64,000 nucleotides of DNA from Triplophysa rosa (GCF_024868665.1 NC_079898.1:10973458-11037457); one strand, 5' to 3'. Numbered from the stretch's first letter, positions 12,013 to 24,118 are shown. Program-made: numbers and translations. Notes: generated by a model from the sequence alone, not told the origin.

Positions 12013-12412
12013 TGGACCTATTTCACAGCGTGACGTGTACAAACCGGAAGTAGGGTAAACGCTTGTCCGGTCAATGCTCTAGCTCCATTCACTACACAGA
12101 ACAGTTGCGGAGACCAGAAGAAGTTAGGCATGTAGCGGTCCCTTTATGCTGATTTGTCTAACCTATATCAGACCTTGATAATAAATAAATCGCTCAAAAA
12201 ACGATGTTTTTGTAATGTTTGTTTTCCCTATTTTTACATCTCCCAGTAAACCATGAATAAATCGGAAAACATATGCTACTTTTGTTTTTGGTAAATAAAA
12301 TGAATGCCTGTGAGAAGACAAGCGCAATGAATGGCTATGACAGCAGTACCACCGGAAAAAGTTTTCCCCTACTTCAGGTCTCTGTCGCCATTTTGTGAAA
12401 TAGGCGAATGTG
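12013..12412. repeat. Foldback MITE with CCTATTTCACA termini
   Basis: The left GACCTATTTCACAGCGTGAC and the inverted right CGCCTATTTCACAAAATGGC share the terminal block. GAAGTAGGG followed by AAAC sits inward on both arms. About 400 bases, non-coding. Confidence 0.6.
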
Positions 12413-13005
12413 GAGTAAAGACACAAGCTGCGTTCCATTTGATGAGGTTCCTACGCAGTGTTCACTGCACCCTACTCCCTGAGCACAGGATATCCGTTGA
12501 AGTGGACTTCGCTGACAAAAAAACGCCCTGCCCTGCAACGTTATCAACACAACGGCACAGTTGCTCAGATTATAATATAAATAAATAAATATTGTAACTT
12601 TACTTTTAAATTTAAAAGAAATATACATAAACATAACACGCATTATGTATCTAATCAATATAATCTTAACTTTTGTTTATGATTGTATTTATTATTTGAC
12701 TGATAAAGCTTTGATTATTTGAAACTCTACTGTTATACAATATAAAAATACATTTTAATTTGGTCAACTATGTGAAGATGTGTTTTTAATCCATGGTCGC
12801 GTCGGTCTCATCTCACTTTTTTTCCCTATGTGGTGCAGCTGTAAACATTCCTGAGGCAAATAACAACATTATAAAATGTATAATAATAGCAAAATGGATG
12901 AATCCTGACACGCATATGAAAACTACTTTTTAATTGCACAGTAAAATATAAATACAAATAAATACATTCATCATCTCGAATGTGTAGCCTACACAATAAC
13001 AATGC

Positions 13006-15055
13006 AGAATCAGAATCAGAAAGAGCTTTATTGCCAAGTATGTTTGCACATACAAGGAATTTGTTTTGGTGACAGGAGCATCCAGAACACAGAAACAGCA
13101 ACAACAGTACACAGACACCATAACACAATAGACTACAGTACACAATGATTTAAATAAGGGCCTATGGGTATAAAAAAAAAGAAATACAATACAATAAACA
13201 TAAGATAAAGATATAGAGAGTGTAAAGCTATGTATGTATGTAAATATGTACAAGTAAAAAATAAGAATAGACTATTGTAGTACAAGGTATGTGCTATATA
13301 CAGCAGAATGAATGAAATATAATTTACAGAAAAAGTTGTATAAAAATAGATAGTGTATTATCTGGAGGATATAATTAATATTGCACTTAATTATTATTGC
13401 ACAGAGTTATTAATTGCACGATGTGTAAAACATTTAACTGTTCAAGAGGTAGATGGCCTGAGGGAAGAAGCTGTTTTAGTGTCTGGTTGTTTTGGTGCTC
13501 AGTGCTCTGTAGCGCCGACCAGACGGCAGCATTGTGAAGAGATGATGGCTTGGAAGTGAGAGGTCCAGGGTGATTTTCTGAGCCCTTTTCCTCACTCTGG
13601 ATGTATACAGTTCTTGGAGGGTGGGCAGGGGAGCACCAATGATAATCTCAGCAGTCCGAACCGTCCTCTGTAGTCTTCTGATGTCTGATTTTGTGGCTGA
13701 GCCAAACCAGACAGTGATGGATGTGCAGAGGACAGACTCTATGACAGCTGAGTAAAACTGTTTTAATAGAGTTTGTGGTAGGTTGAACTTCTTCAGCTGA
13801 TGTAAGAAGTACAACCTTTGCTGGGCTTTTTTAGCAATGGAGCCAATGTGATTGTCCCACTTCAGGTTCTGAGAGATGGTGGTGCCCAGGAACCTGAATG
13901 ACTCCACTGCTGCCACAGTGCTGTTCATGATGGTGAGAGGGGGGAGTGCAGGGGGGGTTTCTCCTGAAGTCCACAATCGTCTCCACTGTTTTAAGCATGT
14001 TCAGCTCCAAGTTGTTATGACTGCACCAGACAGCCAGCTGCTCAACCTCCTGTCTGTACGCAGACTCATCACCATCCTGGATGAGGCCAATGAGTGTGGT
14101 GTATGAGTGTGGTGTTGTCTGCGAACTTCAGAAGTCTAACAGAAGGGTCCTGGGCAGTGCAGTCATTTGTGTACAGGGAGAAGAGCAGTGGGGAGAGAAC
14201 GCACCCCTGGGGGGCGCCAGTGCTGATTGTGCGGGTGCTGGATGTGAGTTTCCCCATTCTCACTAACTGCTGCCTGTCTGTCAGAAAGCTGGTGATCCAC
14301 TGACAGATAGAACCAGATAGAACAGATAGCTGGGTTAACTTTGTCTGGAGCAGTGATGGGATGATGGTGTTGAAAGCAGAGCTGAAGTCCACAAACAGGA
14401 TCCTCACATATGTCCCTGGTCTATCCAGATGTTTCAGGACAAAATGCAGCCCCATGTTAACTGCATCCTCAACAGACCTGTTTGCTCTGTAGGCAAACTG
14501 CAGGGGTCCAGTAAGGGTTCTGTGATGTCCTTCAGATAAGCCAGTACCAGTCGCTCGAATGACTTCATGACCACAGATGTGAGAGCGACGGGTCTGTAGT
14601 CATTCAGTCCTGTGATTTTGGGTTTCTTTGGGATGGGGATTATGGTGGAGCGCTTGAAACAGGAAGGAACTGTGCACAGCTCCAGTGATCTGTTGAAGAT
14701 CTGTGAGAAGATGAAGGCCAGTTGAATAGCACAGCTTTTAAGACAGGCTGGGGAGATACCATCTGGGCCTGGTGCTTTTCTTGTCTTTTGTTTCCTAAAG
14801 ACTCGGCACACATCCTCTTCACTGATCTGAAGTGCAGGAGGTGGGGTGACTGAAGGTGATAGGTGTTGTGTAGAGAGAATGTCAGAGTTGGTGTGAGGTG
14901 TAGAGTTAGCATTTTCAAATCTGCAGTAAAAGTCATTCAGATCATTGACCAGGTGTTGATTGCCTGCAAAATTGGGGGATGGTGGCTTGTAGTTGGTGAT
15001 GTCTTTAAGGCCTTTCCACACAGACGCAGGGTCGTTGGCTGAAAACCGGTTTTCC
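13006..15055 (-). mobile_element. Rex1/Babar-type LINE, 5'-truncated and dead
   Basis: A CR1-group non-LTR retrotransposon related to teleost Rex1. The 3' tail at 13006 onward holds the typical AGCTTTATTGCCAAGTATG block. RT segments run right to left in three frames: 15055 to about 14515 ([36 protein letters not shown]), 14455-14069 ([37 protein letters not shown]), and 13976-13476 (the post-RT region with SFRFLGTTISQNLKWDNHI). The usual FADD catalytic box reads FADN at 14114-14125. A missing base near 14515 and a 13-bp duplication break the frame. The endonuclease is absent. Confidence 0.88.
13476..15055 (-). pseudogene. Rex1 reverse transcriptase pseudogene
   Basis: Remains of the single RT-bearing ORF of the Rex1 element. 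Palm motif A is present as FVDFSSAF. Motif B is [14 protein letters not shown]. Motif C is altered from FADD to FADN (plus-strand GTTGTCTGCGAA at 14114-14125). Directly beside it ATGAGTGTGGTGT is duplicated in tandem (14090-14102 and 14103-14115), shifting the frame. Either lesion alone should abolish activity. The C-terminal part reads cleanly to TKTTRH. It cannot make a working enzyme. Confidence 0.85.
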
Positions 15056-15641
15056 AACAAAAAGTAAAATAACATATTTACATGACACAAACCACAGTAT
15101 TTAATATAATTAACAATAAATAAAAAACTCACACAAAAGGCATACATGAACTCGTCCGTTGTTTTTCTGACTCTTGACGCGGCGCGCAATGGCAGTTGGG
15201 TGAGTTTCCCTTTCACTTCCGGCGAAGTGATGTATCAATGTTACCTGATTCCCTAAAGCGTTCACAGTGCCCTTCAAACTGAACATGTTCGCTCCCTTCG
15301 GATTGGAATCACACTTAAGATGGCAGAACACCCTGTGAAGTCCACTTCGCAGTCCAAATGGAACGCACCGACAGTTTTTTTAATAGACGGACAATGAGGT
15401 AACAGAGATGTTGCTGCGGGTAACAAGACTATATAAAGCTGCAAAAGCAAAAGTGAAGCTTAACTCGTGCTCCGCTGCCAAACAATAAAATGCGATCTAA
15501 AGTATGCATGAACTGAAATAAATACTATCAAACAGGAGAGCAGCCCAAACAACTGCGTCACATGACGAAAAATGCGTCATCGTTTTTAAACCCCTCCGTT
15601 TTCCTCATCCACATTACAATGCGAAAACAGCATTTTCAAAT

Positions 15642-17722
15642 GTACATTTACATAGAGTCAATTAGGAGACGCTTTTATCCAAAGCGACTTACAAAGAGTT
15701 TAGGGAGCAATAAGCGATATGTCATACAGGAGCAATAATACAATAGGTGCCAATACAAAGTTACTGGTTTCAACAAAAGCTAGACCACTACCTGTTGGGA
15801 GAAAGAGTCAAGTATTCACAGAAGAGATGGGTTTTAAGTAGTTTTTTGAATGTTGTGAGAGATGTGGTTGACCGGACCGAGTTAGGAAGAATGTTCCACC
15901 AGGAAGGAGTTGTGAACGAGAATGAACGAGAAAGTGTTTTACTGCCCTTATGGGAAGGCAATACAAGACGCCGCTGGTTTGCTGAACGCAGGGATCTTGA
16001 TGGGGTGTAGGAGTGTAGGAGGGTGTGAAAGTATGCCGGTGCAGATCCAATGATAGTCCTGTAGGCAAGCATTAGTGACTTGAATCTGATACGGGCTTCA
16101 ACCGGTAGCCAGTGGAGAGAGATGAAAAGGGGTGTCACATGAGCCCTTTTGGGCTGTTGGAAGATGAGGCGCGCTGCCACATTATGAACTAGCTCGAACG
16201 GTTTGATAGCCTTTGCAGGAAGACCAGCAAGGAGAGCATTGCAGTAGTCCAACCTTGAGATTACCAGGGCCTGGACAAGGAGTTGTGCCGCATGCTCAGT
16301 GAGAGAGGGTCTAACCTTTCTAATGTTGAATAAGGCATATCGGCATGACCGCGTTGTCTTTGCAATGTGATCATTGAAGCACAGCTGTTCATCAAATATG
16401 ACTCCGAGGTTCCTGGCTGTTTTGGAAGGAGTGATTGTGGTATTGCCAAGTTGGATGGTGAGATCGTGTTGCACCGTGGGGTTTACCGGAAACACGAATA
16501 GTTCTGTCTTGGCAGGGTTCAGATGGAGGTGATGCTCTTTCATCCAAGCTGAGATGTCTTCTAGGCAGGGTGTAATGTGAGCTGCTACAGTGGTATCGTC
16601 TGGGTGAAACGAGATGTAGATCTGGGTGTCGTCAGCATAACAGTGATACGAGAAGCCATGTGCCCATATGATGGGTCCCAAGGATGTCATGTAGATGGAA
16701 AAAAGCAGCGGTCCAAGCACCGATCCCTGAGGGACCCCAGTGATCTTGTGGTGAGCAGTGGACAGCGAGCCCCTCCATGACACCCTGAAGGATCTGCCAG
16801 AGAGGTAGGATTTGAACCAGCTGAGAGGAGAGCCTGAGATTCCTAGAGATGACAGGGTTGCTAGCAGTATCTGGTGATTGACAGTGTCAAACGCTGCAGA
16901 TAGGTCTAGCAGAATCAGGACCGAGGATTTAGATTCTGCCTTGGCTAACCGCAGTGCTTCTGTGACCGATAGCAGTGCAGTCTCAGTGGAGTGGTTTGTT
17001 TTGAAGCCAGACTGCTTGTCATCCAGTTCTTTGTTCTGGGATAGGTAGGAAGACACCTGGTTGAAAGCTGCCGTTTCAAGTGTTTTTGCAATAAATGGGA
17101 GGAGAGAGACAGGTCTGTAACTGTCGGTAGTAGAGGGGTCCAATGTGGGTTTCTTCAATAGGGGCGTGACCTGGGCCTGATTGAATGTGGATGGAAAAGT
17201 GCTGGTGAGCAGGGAGGTGTTGATGTGTGTGAGTGCAGGTGTGAGTGTGCTGGATATGGCCTGAAGGAGATGGGTGGGGATTGGGTGAAGGAGATGGGTG
17301 GGGATTGGGTCAAGGGGACAGGTGGTGGGGTGGCTGGAAAGAAGTCTGGTGACTTCAGTGTCAGTCAGTGGGGTGAAAGAGGAGAGTTCAATGTTTGAAG
17401 TGAGGGTAGTGTATACCGAGGTCTGAGGTGCTGAGAATTGTTTGCTGATGGATGATGTTTTCTCAGTGAAAAAATACAGCGAAGTCCTCTGCAGTCAAAG
17501 ATGAAGTGGGGGGCAAAGAAGAGAGTTAAATGTCTTGAAAAGCTGCAGAGTGTTAGGGGTATTATTCACCTTGGTAATATAAAAAGACGTTTTAGCTGTG
17601 GTAACACTAGCAGAGAAAGAGGAGAGTAGTGGAGAAAGTAGGATTCTTGGTCTCCTGCTGACCACTTTCATATATCCACTTTCGAGTGCGTTTTTGAAAA
17701 GCTCTGTGTTGGTAGTTAAAGG
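15642..17722 (-). mobile_element. L2-type LINE, 5'-truncated, long RT region
   Basis: A non-LTR retrotransposon of the L2 group on the - strand. The 3' UTR (15642-15787) contains the teleost L2 tail GACGCTTTTATCCAAAGCGA. The RT frame then runs upstream to at least about 17450. Beyond this, L2-like linker sequence continues to 17722 with a stop near 17505. The endonuclease half is missing. The element sits against the right end of the foldback element ending near 15640. A 3' fragment of the same family is at 10771-11040. Confidence 0.85.
15788..17450 (-). CDS. L2 LINE reverse transcriptase (partial ORF)
   Basis: An open frame of at least 456 residues below 17158. It extends in frame to about 17450, because no stop is seen through the EVTRLLSSHP and THLLQAISSTLTPALTH segments. 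RT motifs in order: DSYRPVSLLPFIAKTLE, LILLDLSAAFDTVNH (motif A), GVPQGSVLGPLLFSIYM (motif B), and CYADDTQIY with YADD at 16628-16639 (motif C), then the thumb region. The catalytic residues look intact. A 24-bp in-frame tandem duplication (17263-17286, 17287-17310) repeats an eight-residue PIPTHLL unit. Lacking an endonuclease and promoter, it is unlikely to move by itself. Confidence 0.85.
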
Positions 17723-17929
17723 TCCAGTGTATTAAACTTTACCGACATCTAGTGGTGAGGTTGTGAATAACAACCAGTGGCTCACACCACCCCTCACAAA
17801 AAATTTAGCCCATTCACATCTTTCACTTGACAGTTGCATGGTCAGCAGTATATCTTCAGAATATGTATCAGCCCAAACACTATTGAGGTTCTTTGTATCT
17901 ATGTTTATCCAACCTGGTATCATGTAACA
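17723..17929. repeat. Unclassified repeat-like stretch
   Basis: It starts AAAGGTCCAGTGTATTAAAC and GACATCTAGTGGTGAGGTTG, words I associate with a common teleost repeat. No paired end was found. Confidence 0.3.
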
Positions 17930-18483
17930 GACACGCCAATCCACTCGAAAATGCGTGTCAGTTTCAGGCCTCTAGGCGTGAACATGGCACGCTCAGTTCT
18001 TTGCACTTGTAAAACTGAAACGACTTTAAAAATACGTATTAATTGTACTTTTATACAAAATAATAGATATTTTAGAGCACTTAACCCCACTCCTACCCTA
18101 AACCTACGCACCGACAATTAAAAAACACACAACAAGCAAATAGAAGTCAGCCACGTGCATTTATTAAATCACACACCAAAAACAGTATAAAAACAGTACG
18201 AACAGGTCGCTTTGCATTCCAAGTCATTTATAGCCATATGATATCAAACACAGCAGGTTTTAATCACCGGCGACGACCACGCTGCAGGAAGGCATGCAGT
18301 GGCATAGGCGTAAACACTCGAGTTTAGTCTGTGACGCAATCTGAGCAGGACAGCCAATGGCGTTTCATAACGTAAGCGAACGTAATGACGCAACCAGTCA
18401 CGAGACACACGACAGCCAATGCAATTTCACAATCGAAGTCAAGGCGTGACACTGACACACATTTTCGAGTGGACCGGCGTGTC
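17930..18483. mobile_element. Non-autonomous DNA transposon with GACACGCC ends
   Basis: The left GACACGCCAATCCACTCGAA and the inverted right GACACGCCGGTCCACTCGAA continue alike through AATGCGTGTCAGT, over 30 bases with three mismatches. About 0.55 kb with no transposase. Flanks GTAACA and ATTACA are only partly alike. Confidence 0.7.
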
Positions 18484-18485
18484 TA

Positions 18486-20021
18486 TTACACACTTTGGCT
18501 AATACTGGGTTGGTTTATCATATTCATGGATAAGTTTTCAGATCTCTGCCTGAGTAATGGTGTAATTCACTCTTAAGACCTAATGTTATTCATCATTTCA
18601 GACATGTATTTGTTGCAACTAATAGCTACAATTAAGACTCAACTTCGAAATTCAATGAATGTCAATCATTCATGCTGTTACAACAAAACCCGTTTCCACA
18701 ATGAGCCTAATATACTACAAAACCCATGAGTGCGTGGGAATTTGTTTATAAATGCATGTTGTGTATGTGTGTCTGGTTTGTAAACGCATGTGGTTAATGG
18801 TTGTCGATTAGTCTCTGTTTGGAGTTTAAATACCCTGTCAGAAATTACAATTACATATAAGAAACTGCAGGGAGTTGCCTCTGCTCTACCCTGCAATAAC
18901 AGACACACATTACATATTTCTATAGATCTTAAAAACGGTGAAACTGAGTTTGCAGTCAATTTTACTTTTGTAATCTGATGTATGTCTGAGTGAAACAGAA
19001 TGTTCAGTGGGAGAAAATGTAGGACAGGAATCGATTGCGAAAAGCGGGTATTACATGCTAGAATGGAGCCACGTATTTATAAAGGGAGGGGTTAGAAACC
19101 AAGGGATTATTCAAGTTAATAAACAGTTGTGCTATTTATTAAAAAAGAACCCATTCAAACTTCTTGTTTCAATAGGAATACATGAACAGGAAAGAACACT
19201 GTAGTCTTGAAGTGGTTTCATGTGGTGTTTAGATGCAGCCCTGTCTCTGGATAAGCATTTGCTGCTCATTTAAGCCAAATTTAAGTAATTTATGCTGCAG
19301 TCTTTTTGTACAGTTGCTGGAGCAGCTTTCCTCTAGGGTTCAATGTGCTGTTTACTGCTTGAGCGAGGATGTCCTCACAACTCATGATGACATCGGTAGG
19401 AGACACAAAGATCCCTTTGTACATCATCTCTCCGTTGTCATTTCGCCTATCCATCAAGATCGAGGGAAAGAAACACAGACATAGATGCTGCTCAGTAGAT
19501 TGAAACAGAACGGTCCCTTGGATAAAGACGGAGGAGCCGGTTCTTCCTCTCAGCGTGTTTGCTGCTCGCTAAGGTGTACAGAGAGTACAGCGTTTCAGCG
19601 AACACAGAATGTAGAATGGCGAAAGGAAAAGAAAGGGTGCATATGTGTCTTGTGTGAGGAGGAGAGAGGGAGGGAACGAATGCATGTGTGATGTTTATCT
19701 CTGAATAAATCATTTGGTGATTCACAGATGGCTCACTGCTGCAGTGGATGAGGATGGTCTGTCTGGATGTGTCGCTGTGTGAGTTTGTCCAACTGATGTC
19801 ACATTATTCCTGATGGATTTTATTCTTGTGAGGTGACATGGAGCCATCTGGGGGATTCAGCATTGTGTTTGTGTAGAGGAAGGTGAAAGAGATGAAAAAT
19901 GCACAAAAAAGTCAACGAATGAAGAGAGTTTAACTGGAGTTTACAGTGGCTTCGTTAAATACTTCCAAGGCCTGTTTGCACTGTTAACAAATGCAAAGGA
20001 ACCGTAGCCTAAAAAACCTGT
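18486..20021. other. Intergenic DNA without recognisable genes
   Basis: Only short, unrecognisable open frames on both strands. No transposon termini seen. Confidence 0.35.
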
Positions 20022-20155
20022 GTGACTTTCTTTATTTTGCAGAGCACAAAAGTAAATATTTTGAAGAATGTTGGTAACCAAACAACGATGGTACCCATTC
20101 ACTTATTTTGTATTGACAAAAAAAACAAAAACAATGCAAGTCAATGGGTACTGAC
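20022..20155. repeat. Angel-like MITE, copy 2 (internal piece)
   Basis: GCAGAGCACAAAAGTAAATA, followed by TTTTGAAGAATGTTGGTAAC and a partly inverted second arm (TGCAAGTCAATGGGTACT), matches the middle of the foldback family at 34284-34623. Both outer ends are absent. Confidence 0.5.
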
Positions 20156-20204
20156 TGAGTGACATAAAGTCATCCAACAGCAATGTGAAAGACTGACAGC
20201 ATGA

Positions 20205-20345
20205 CAAGACACATAAAAATTGAGCAAAAAAATACAACTGCAAAAATAATGAATCGCGAAATAAAACTTAAAGAACAAAAAGAAAGTTTTGCAAAAAAAT
20301 AAGTACTGAGAGATAAAATATTTTATTTCCAAAGAAAACCTTTCC
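20205..20345 (-). repeat. Left arm of a 2-kb-spaced inverted repeat
   Basis: The reverse complement of this stretch matches 22398-22562 with shared words such as TATTTTATCTCTCAGTACTTA, GCAAAACTTTCTTTTTGTT and GCAATTCATTATTTTTG. The arms are about 140-160 bases and imperfect, and enclose about 2.05 kb. They could be the ends of one large element or two opposed copies of a repeat. Confidence 0.6.
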
Positions 20346-20684
20346 TTTGCAGTACCTACTAATTCATTTGCACCGCCCCTTTAATTCAGCGTTTTAGCCA
20401 CCAGTGCTTTTGCGACTCGGTTTTTCCTTTGTGCTTCACTTTACTCTGTGTTTGGCTTTGTGGCCCTGGTTTGACGTGGGGGCGGAGTCAACGGATTGGG
20501 GCGTGTATAACGGGTCTGGGCATGCCTTCCTCGTTACGTCATCAGTGTGAGTCACAGTAGACAACAGTGCAATGGATTGATCGTCATGACAGAGCAGAGG
20601 AGGCAGATCTCAAGTATGTCTAGGTGATTGTTTTTACAATTAAACCTGTGTTTTGTTTCTGTTTATTAACTAATATGTATATTA
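20346..20684. other. GC-richer non-repeat stretch inside the inverted pair
   Basis: Contains GTGGGGGCGGAGTC and CGTTACGTCATC near 20480-20540 and an AATTAAA near 20638. It could be a promoter-like part of a decayed element. No coding evidence. Confidence 0.25.
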
Positions 20685-21395
20685 ACTAGTGCTGTCAATC
20701 GATTAAAAAAATTAATCAGCTTAATCACACATTTTTTCTGTGATTAATCACGATTAATCACACATAACAATAATATTTTAAAATATACTTTTACATTTTA
20801 ATAATTTCACATTTAATCTTCAAATTGATGTAAAGCTACAAAATCACATTGATTTCTTCTTTTATTTTGTTCTTTGATTAACATTAGTGACAGGAGTCAC
20901 AGCAGCACATTTAAGAACGTGGCCCCTTTAAGAGCTGCCCCAGAACGCAGATCTGACTGTCACCGCACTCCCATTTTCACAACTCTTTGCATTCATTTAA
21001 GATTTTATTTTACACTTTGAAGTCTTGCTTAAGAAAATGCTAGACAAAACGGGCTTTCTGACATAATCTTGTGTGGTTTTATCCATTCAAGCACGAAAGA
21101 GAACTTAACACGGATGCGCTGTCTGACAGAGATTCACCGACGCAGCCTTCAGCCCATGACTGTTTACACCAGACTGGACCTCTCGTTGCGTTTTGCCGAG
21201 TCCCACAGTTTAGAAGCTGTCTATCTTCATTGAACGCGTCAAAGCTGTTTCAAATCGCGCTTAAGTGGTTTAAAACCCTGTACACGAATAAGAGCGTGAT
21301 TACATAATGTAACGCTAGACAAAGGATGTCAAAACAAACGGATGCTGCGTTAATTGCGATAAATATTTTCTCACGCGTTAATTTGAAAAAAAAAA
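20685..21395. mobile_element. hAT-like element, left end and decayed body
   Basis: Begins CTAGTGCTGTCAATCGATTA with alternating ATTAATC/GATTAATC words. It ends in TAATTGCGATAAATATTTTC and ACGCGTTAATTTG, which is the mirror style of the left end. The final right terminus (expected GACAGCACTAG) is not present. Confidence 0.5.
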
Positions 21396-21399
21396 AGAA

Positions 21400-21973
21400 C
21401 TTGAAAAAATTAAAAAAAAATTCCTAACTTAAATGTTTTGAGTTCCTGTAACTAATTCTTACTTTTGAGTTAGTTTAACTTAATTTCAACAAGTTAATTC
21501 AAGATGATTTGTTGAGAATGAAATTCATTTCCCAGCATGCTTTGCGTGAGACTGCATTAGGAAAGTAAATTTTGAAATGAAGTGTTATTTTATGAGTTTT
21601 TAGAAAGGAAAAAGCCTTGTTAATGATGAATGTTCAATTATCTTGGATATTTAGAAGAGTTTGTTGTATTTTTGACTTTTGGGGTTACCATCGTTCAGAA
21701 GAGTGGTGCTTATGCTTAGGTTGTGGGAGGTGCAATAGCAGTTGTGTGTGTGTTGCATCACTCTCTGTGAAGGCTGTTTGTTAATTGTTGATGCAGCTGA
21801 ACTGTTTAGGTTGTCTTAAGACCTTTCATTTATTTAGCTGTAAATAAAAAAAAGTTACTTTGCTAAATGTTCAAAATTAAAAGGAGTCAACAACAGTACA
21901 ACAAACTCAAAACTTACTAGTTTTGCTTACTTAAAATTGGGAACATCATAACTTATTCGGGTTTACAGTGTAG
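21400..21973. repeat. Possible MITE ending TTTACAGTGTAG
   Basis: The right side (ACTTATTCGGGTTTACAGTG) inverts to a CACTGTAAACCCGAATAAGT start. The left side has a vaguely matching AACTTAAATGTTTTGAGTTC. The pairing is weak. Confidence 0.3.
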
Positions 21974-22397
21974 TACATATACCATGGTTAAACTGTGGCT
22001 CCTGTAGTAAAACCATGGCAAATGGGTCGTATAACTTCACTCACTAGACTTATAAAACATACCTTGCTTTAACTTGCTGATTCTCTGTACTCAATGCACA
22101 TCCTTGGCATTGTTGTGCATGTTTATATTAACTGTGTTATTTGCTCTTTACTCTGTGTCTCATATGCAGATGCCTCTGTTCAGACACAAGACACTTTACA
22201 TAGCTTAGATATTACAGTAAGTATCTTTATGGTTAGAAAGGTTCCATGATTTGTGAAAACATTTTAATGCTCATATAAGGAGTTAATAATACTGTTGTTT
22301 TTCCTTTGTTTTGGGTGTTGTGCTCTGGATGAAATGCAATAAAACATCCAAGGCTCAACTCACACGATCATTCTGTTTGATAATTTACTGCTAAAGG

Positions 22398-22562
22398 TTT
22401 TCTTTGGGAAAAAAATATTTTATCTCTCAGTACTTAATTTTTTTTGCAAAACTTTCTTTTTGTTTGCAAAATGTAGTTTTTTTCTCTCAATACCTAAGTT
22501 TTATTTCGCAATTCATTATTTTGGTTTGCAGTTGTATTTATTTGCTCAATTTTTATTTTTAT
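22398..22562 (+). repeat. Right arm of a 2-kb-spaced inverted repeat
   Basis: Inverted partner of 20205-20345. T-rich, with TTTTGCAAAACTTTCTTTTT and TTTGCAGTTGTATTTATTTG. The open frame through 22404-22628 is low complexity and not a gene. Confidence 0.6.
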
Positions 22563-22629
22563 TTTGCAAAACTTATTTTTTGTTTGCAAATCTTTTTTTT
22601 GTTGCAAATATATGTGACCCTACTTTGAC

Positions 22630-24118
22630 TCCATAGAATATGAACTTGTTTTCTATGCAGTATTTGAGTCCTAAAAAAATACAGAGCATCTTTTCTGTTA
22701 TTTTGACCTCTTTCTCCATTTTTCATTTTCTGCAAAAAATGCAAACATCAACAATTTTATTGGACATTTGGGAGAAATATTGTTAGTAGTTAACAAAATG
22801 AAACAGAAGTGATACATTTACCTGAACACATACCTATAAATAGTACATTCAGAAAAACTGAAAATAATTTTTAAATGGCCTCTTATTTTTTTCTGCAGCT
22901 GTATAGTTTTGTGAGGTTAAAAAGTTTGTCAGTTTATTAAACAGTGATTGTAATGTTCAAATGTATTAATTAAATGGATGTAATCAATTGCACATATGGT
23001 TTCACTCTTTTTCTAACACTCTGATTTAACTACCAGTGGGTAAAAATGATATAGTATTGTATGCTAAAATAATGAATGACTAGGAGTTAGTTCTGAGATA
23101 TGGTCTAACGTTGTTCAACCTCAGTTTGCAAATGCTACTTGGTTTGATAAATTATATCTAATGACATTTAGACACTTTTAAGTGTGACTTGATGGTTCTA
23201 AAATATTCAGTCAGGATCACTTAAACACTGTGTGTGCAGTTCAGAAACAGCCATATGGCATGGTTAAGCACAATTCTGTCATTGTAGTCATTCCACAGAC
23301 TGTCTGTAGTGTCACTCTATCATATAATACAAGTGATGATGGCAGAGACGCAAAGAGGGAATAAAACAGAGAGCGTGTCCACATATCCTTACAATATTTA
23401 CTGTAATATATTCCCTCAAAAAACCCCATCTCTTATAGGTACTATAGCTCATGTGAATGTCTCAGATCCAGCCACTGTCTTTCCACAGGGGCTGTTTCTA
23501 TCAGCTCTGTGTTTATTAAGACTTGACAGGTGAACGTCTCAATTGGACTTTCTTATTTAATAATTCAGTCAGTTGTGATAAAACTTTATGGCGTAATGGA
23601 AGTCGTCATCTTTAGATTTACTTTAATCACTGTCACTATAGTTTACAGCACTCACTTCCTCAGCTTTAAAACGATAGATGTGTTGAACCGCACACGTAGA
23701 GCTCTCAGCCCTGTCTTAAAAACACCTCACAAGGAAACCAGCACAGCTCTTCTGAGATTTAAAGAGAATGTAGATGGCTCTTAAGTGGTGATAGAATGAT
23801 ATCAGACAGACAGGATTAACTGTATTTGATTAGCTTAGACTTTAATTTGCACGAATTTAATTTGAAATTCTATCAAACTAACCAGAAGTCAATCAGTGGT
23901 CTACGCTAGCGGACAAAAGTTTAGGATCACGTAATGTTTATTTATATTTTTGCACATTTGAATATTATAGTAAATCCATCAAAACATTGCTAACACCATT
24001 GAAACTGCGGGAATTATGTTGTGACTAAAATAATTTAAAAATGAATTCTGTCATAATTTATATAAATATTTTTCTCATATTTTAAAATCACGAGAAACAT
24101 TTTTGTCAAGTGTTATAC
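22630..24118. other. Intergenic DNA without recognisable genes
   Basis: No supported coding region or complete transposon. GGACAAAAGTTTAGGATCAC near 23910 recalls a Tc1/mariner-type end, but no partner was found. Confidence 0.35.

Larger units (their letters stand above)
12428..15370. mobile_element. DNA transposon with GTGCGTTCCATTTG ends, split by Rex1
   Basis: The left end GCTGCGTTCCATTTGATGAG and the inverted right end GTGCGTTCCATTTGGACTGC pair. Both arms also carry AGTGGACTTC further in. Subtracting the Rex1 insertion (13006-15055) leaves about 0.9 kb. No transposase is visible. Exact termini and target duplication are not resolved. Confidence 0.55.
11793..15640. mobile_element. Outer foldback transposon holding nested insertions
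   Basis: The left end has GTCTACACTAGTGAGTTTTC with repeated GTTTTC and GTCCACAC words. The right end near 15580-15640 has CGTTTTCCTCATCCACATTA and GAAAACAGCATTTTCAAA, which read back as the inverted equivalent. The element was stretched by a MITE (12013-12412) and a second transposon (12428-15370) that itself carries Rex1. The L2 element at 15642 abuts its right end. Boundaries are approximate. Confidence 0.5.

Noticed and set aside
23905..24060. Tc1/mariner-like insertion
   Set aside because: One end-like word only; no inverted partner or TA flanks could be paired.
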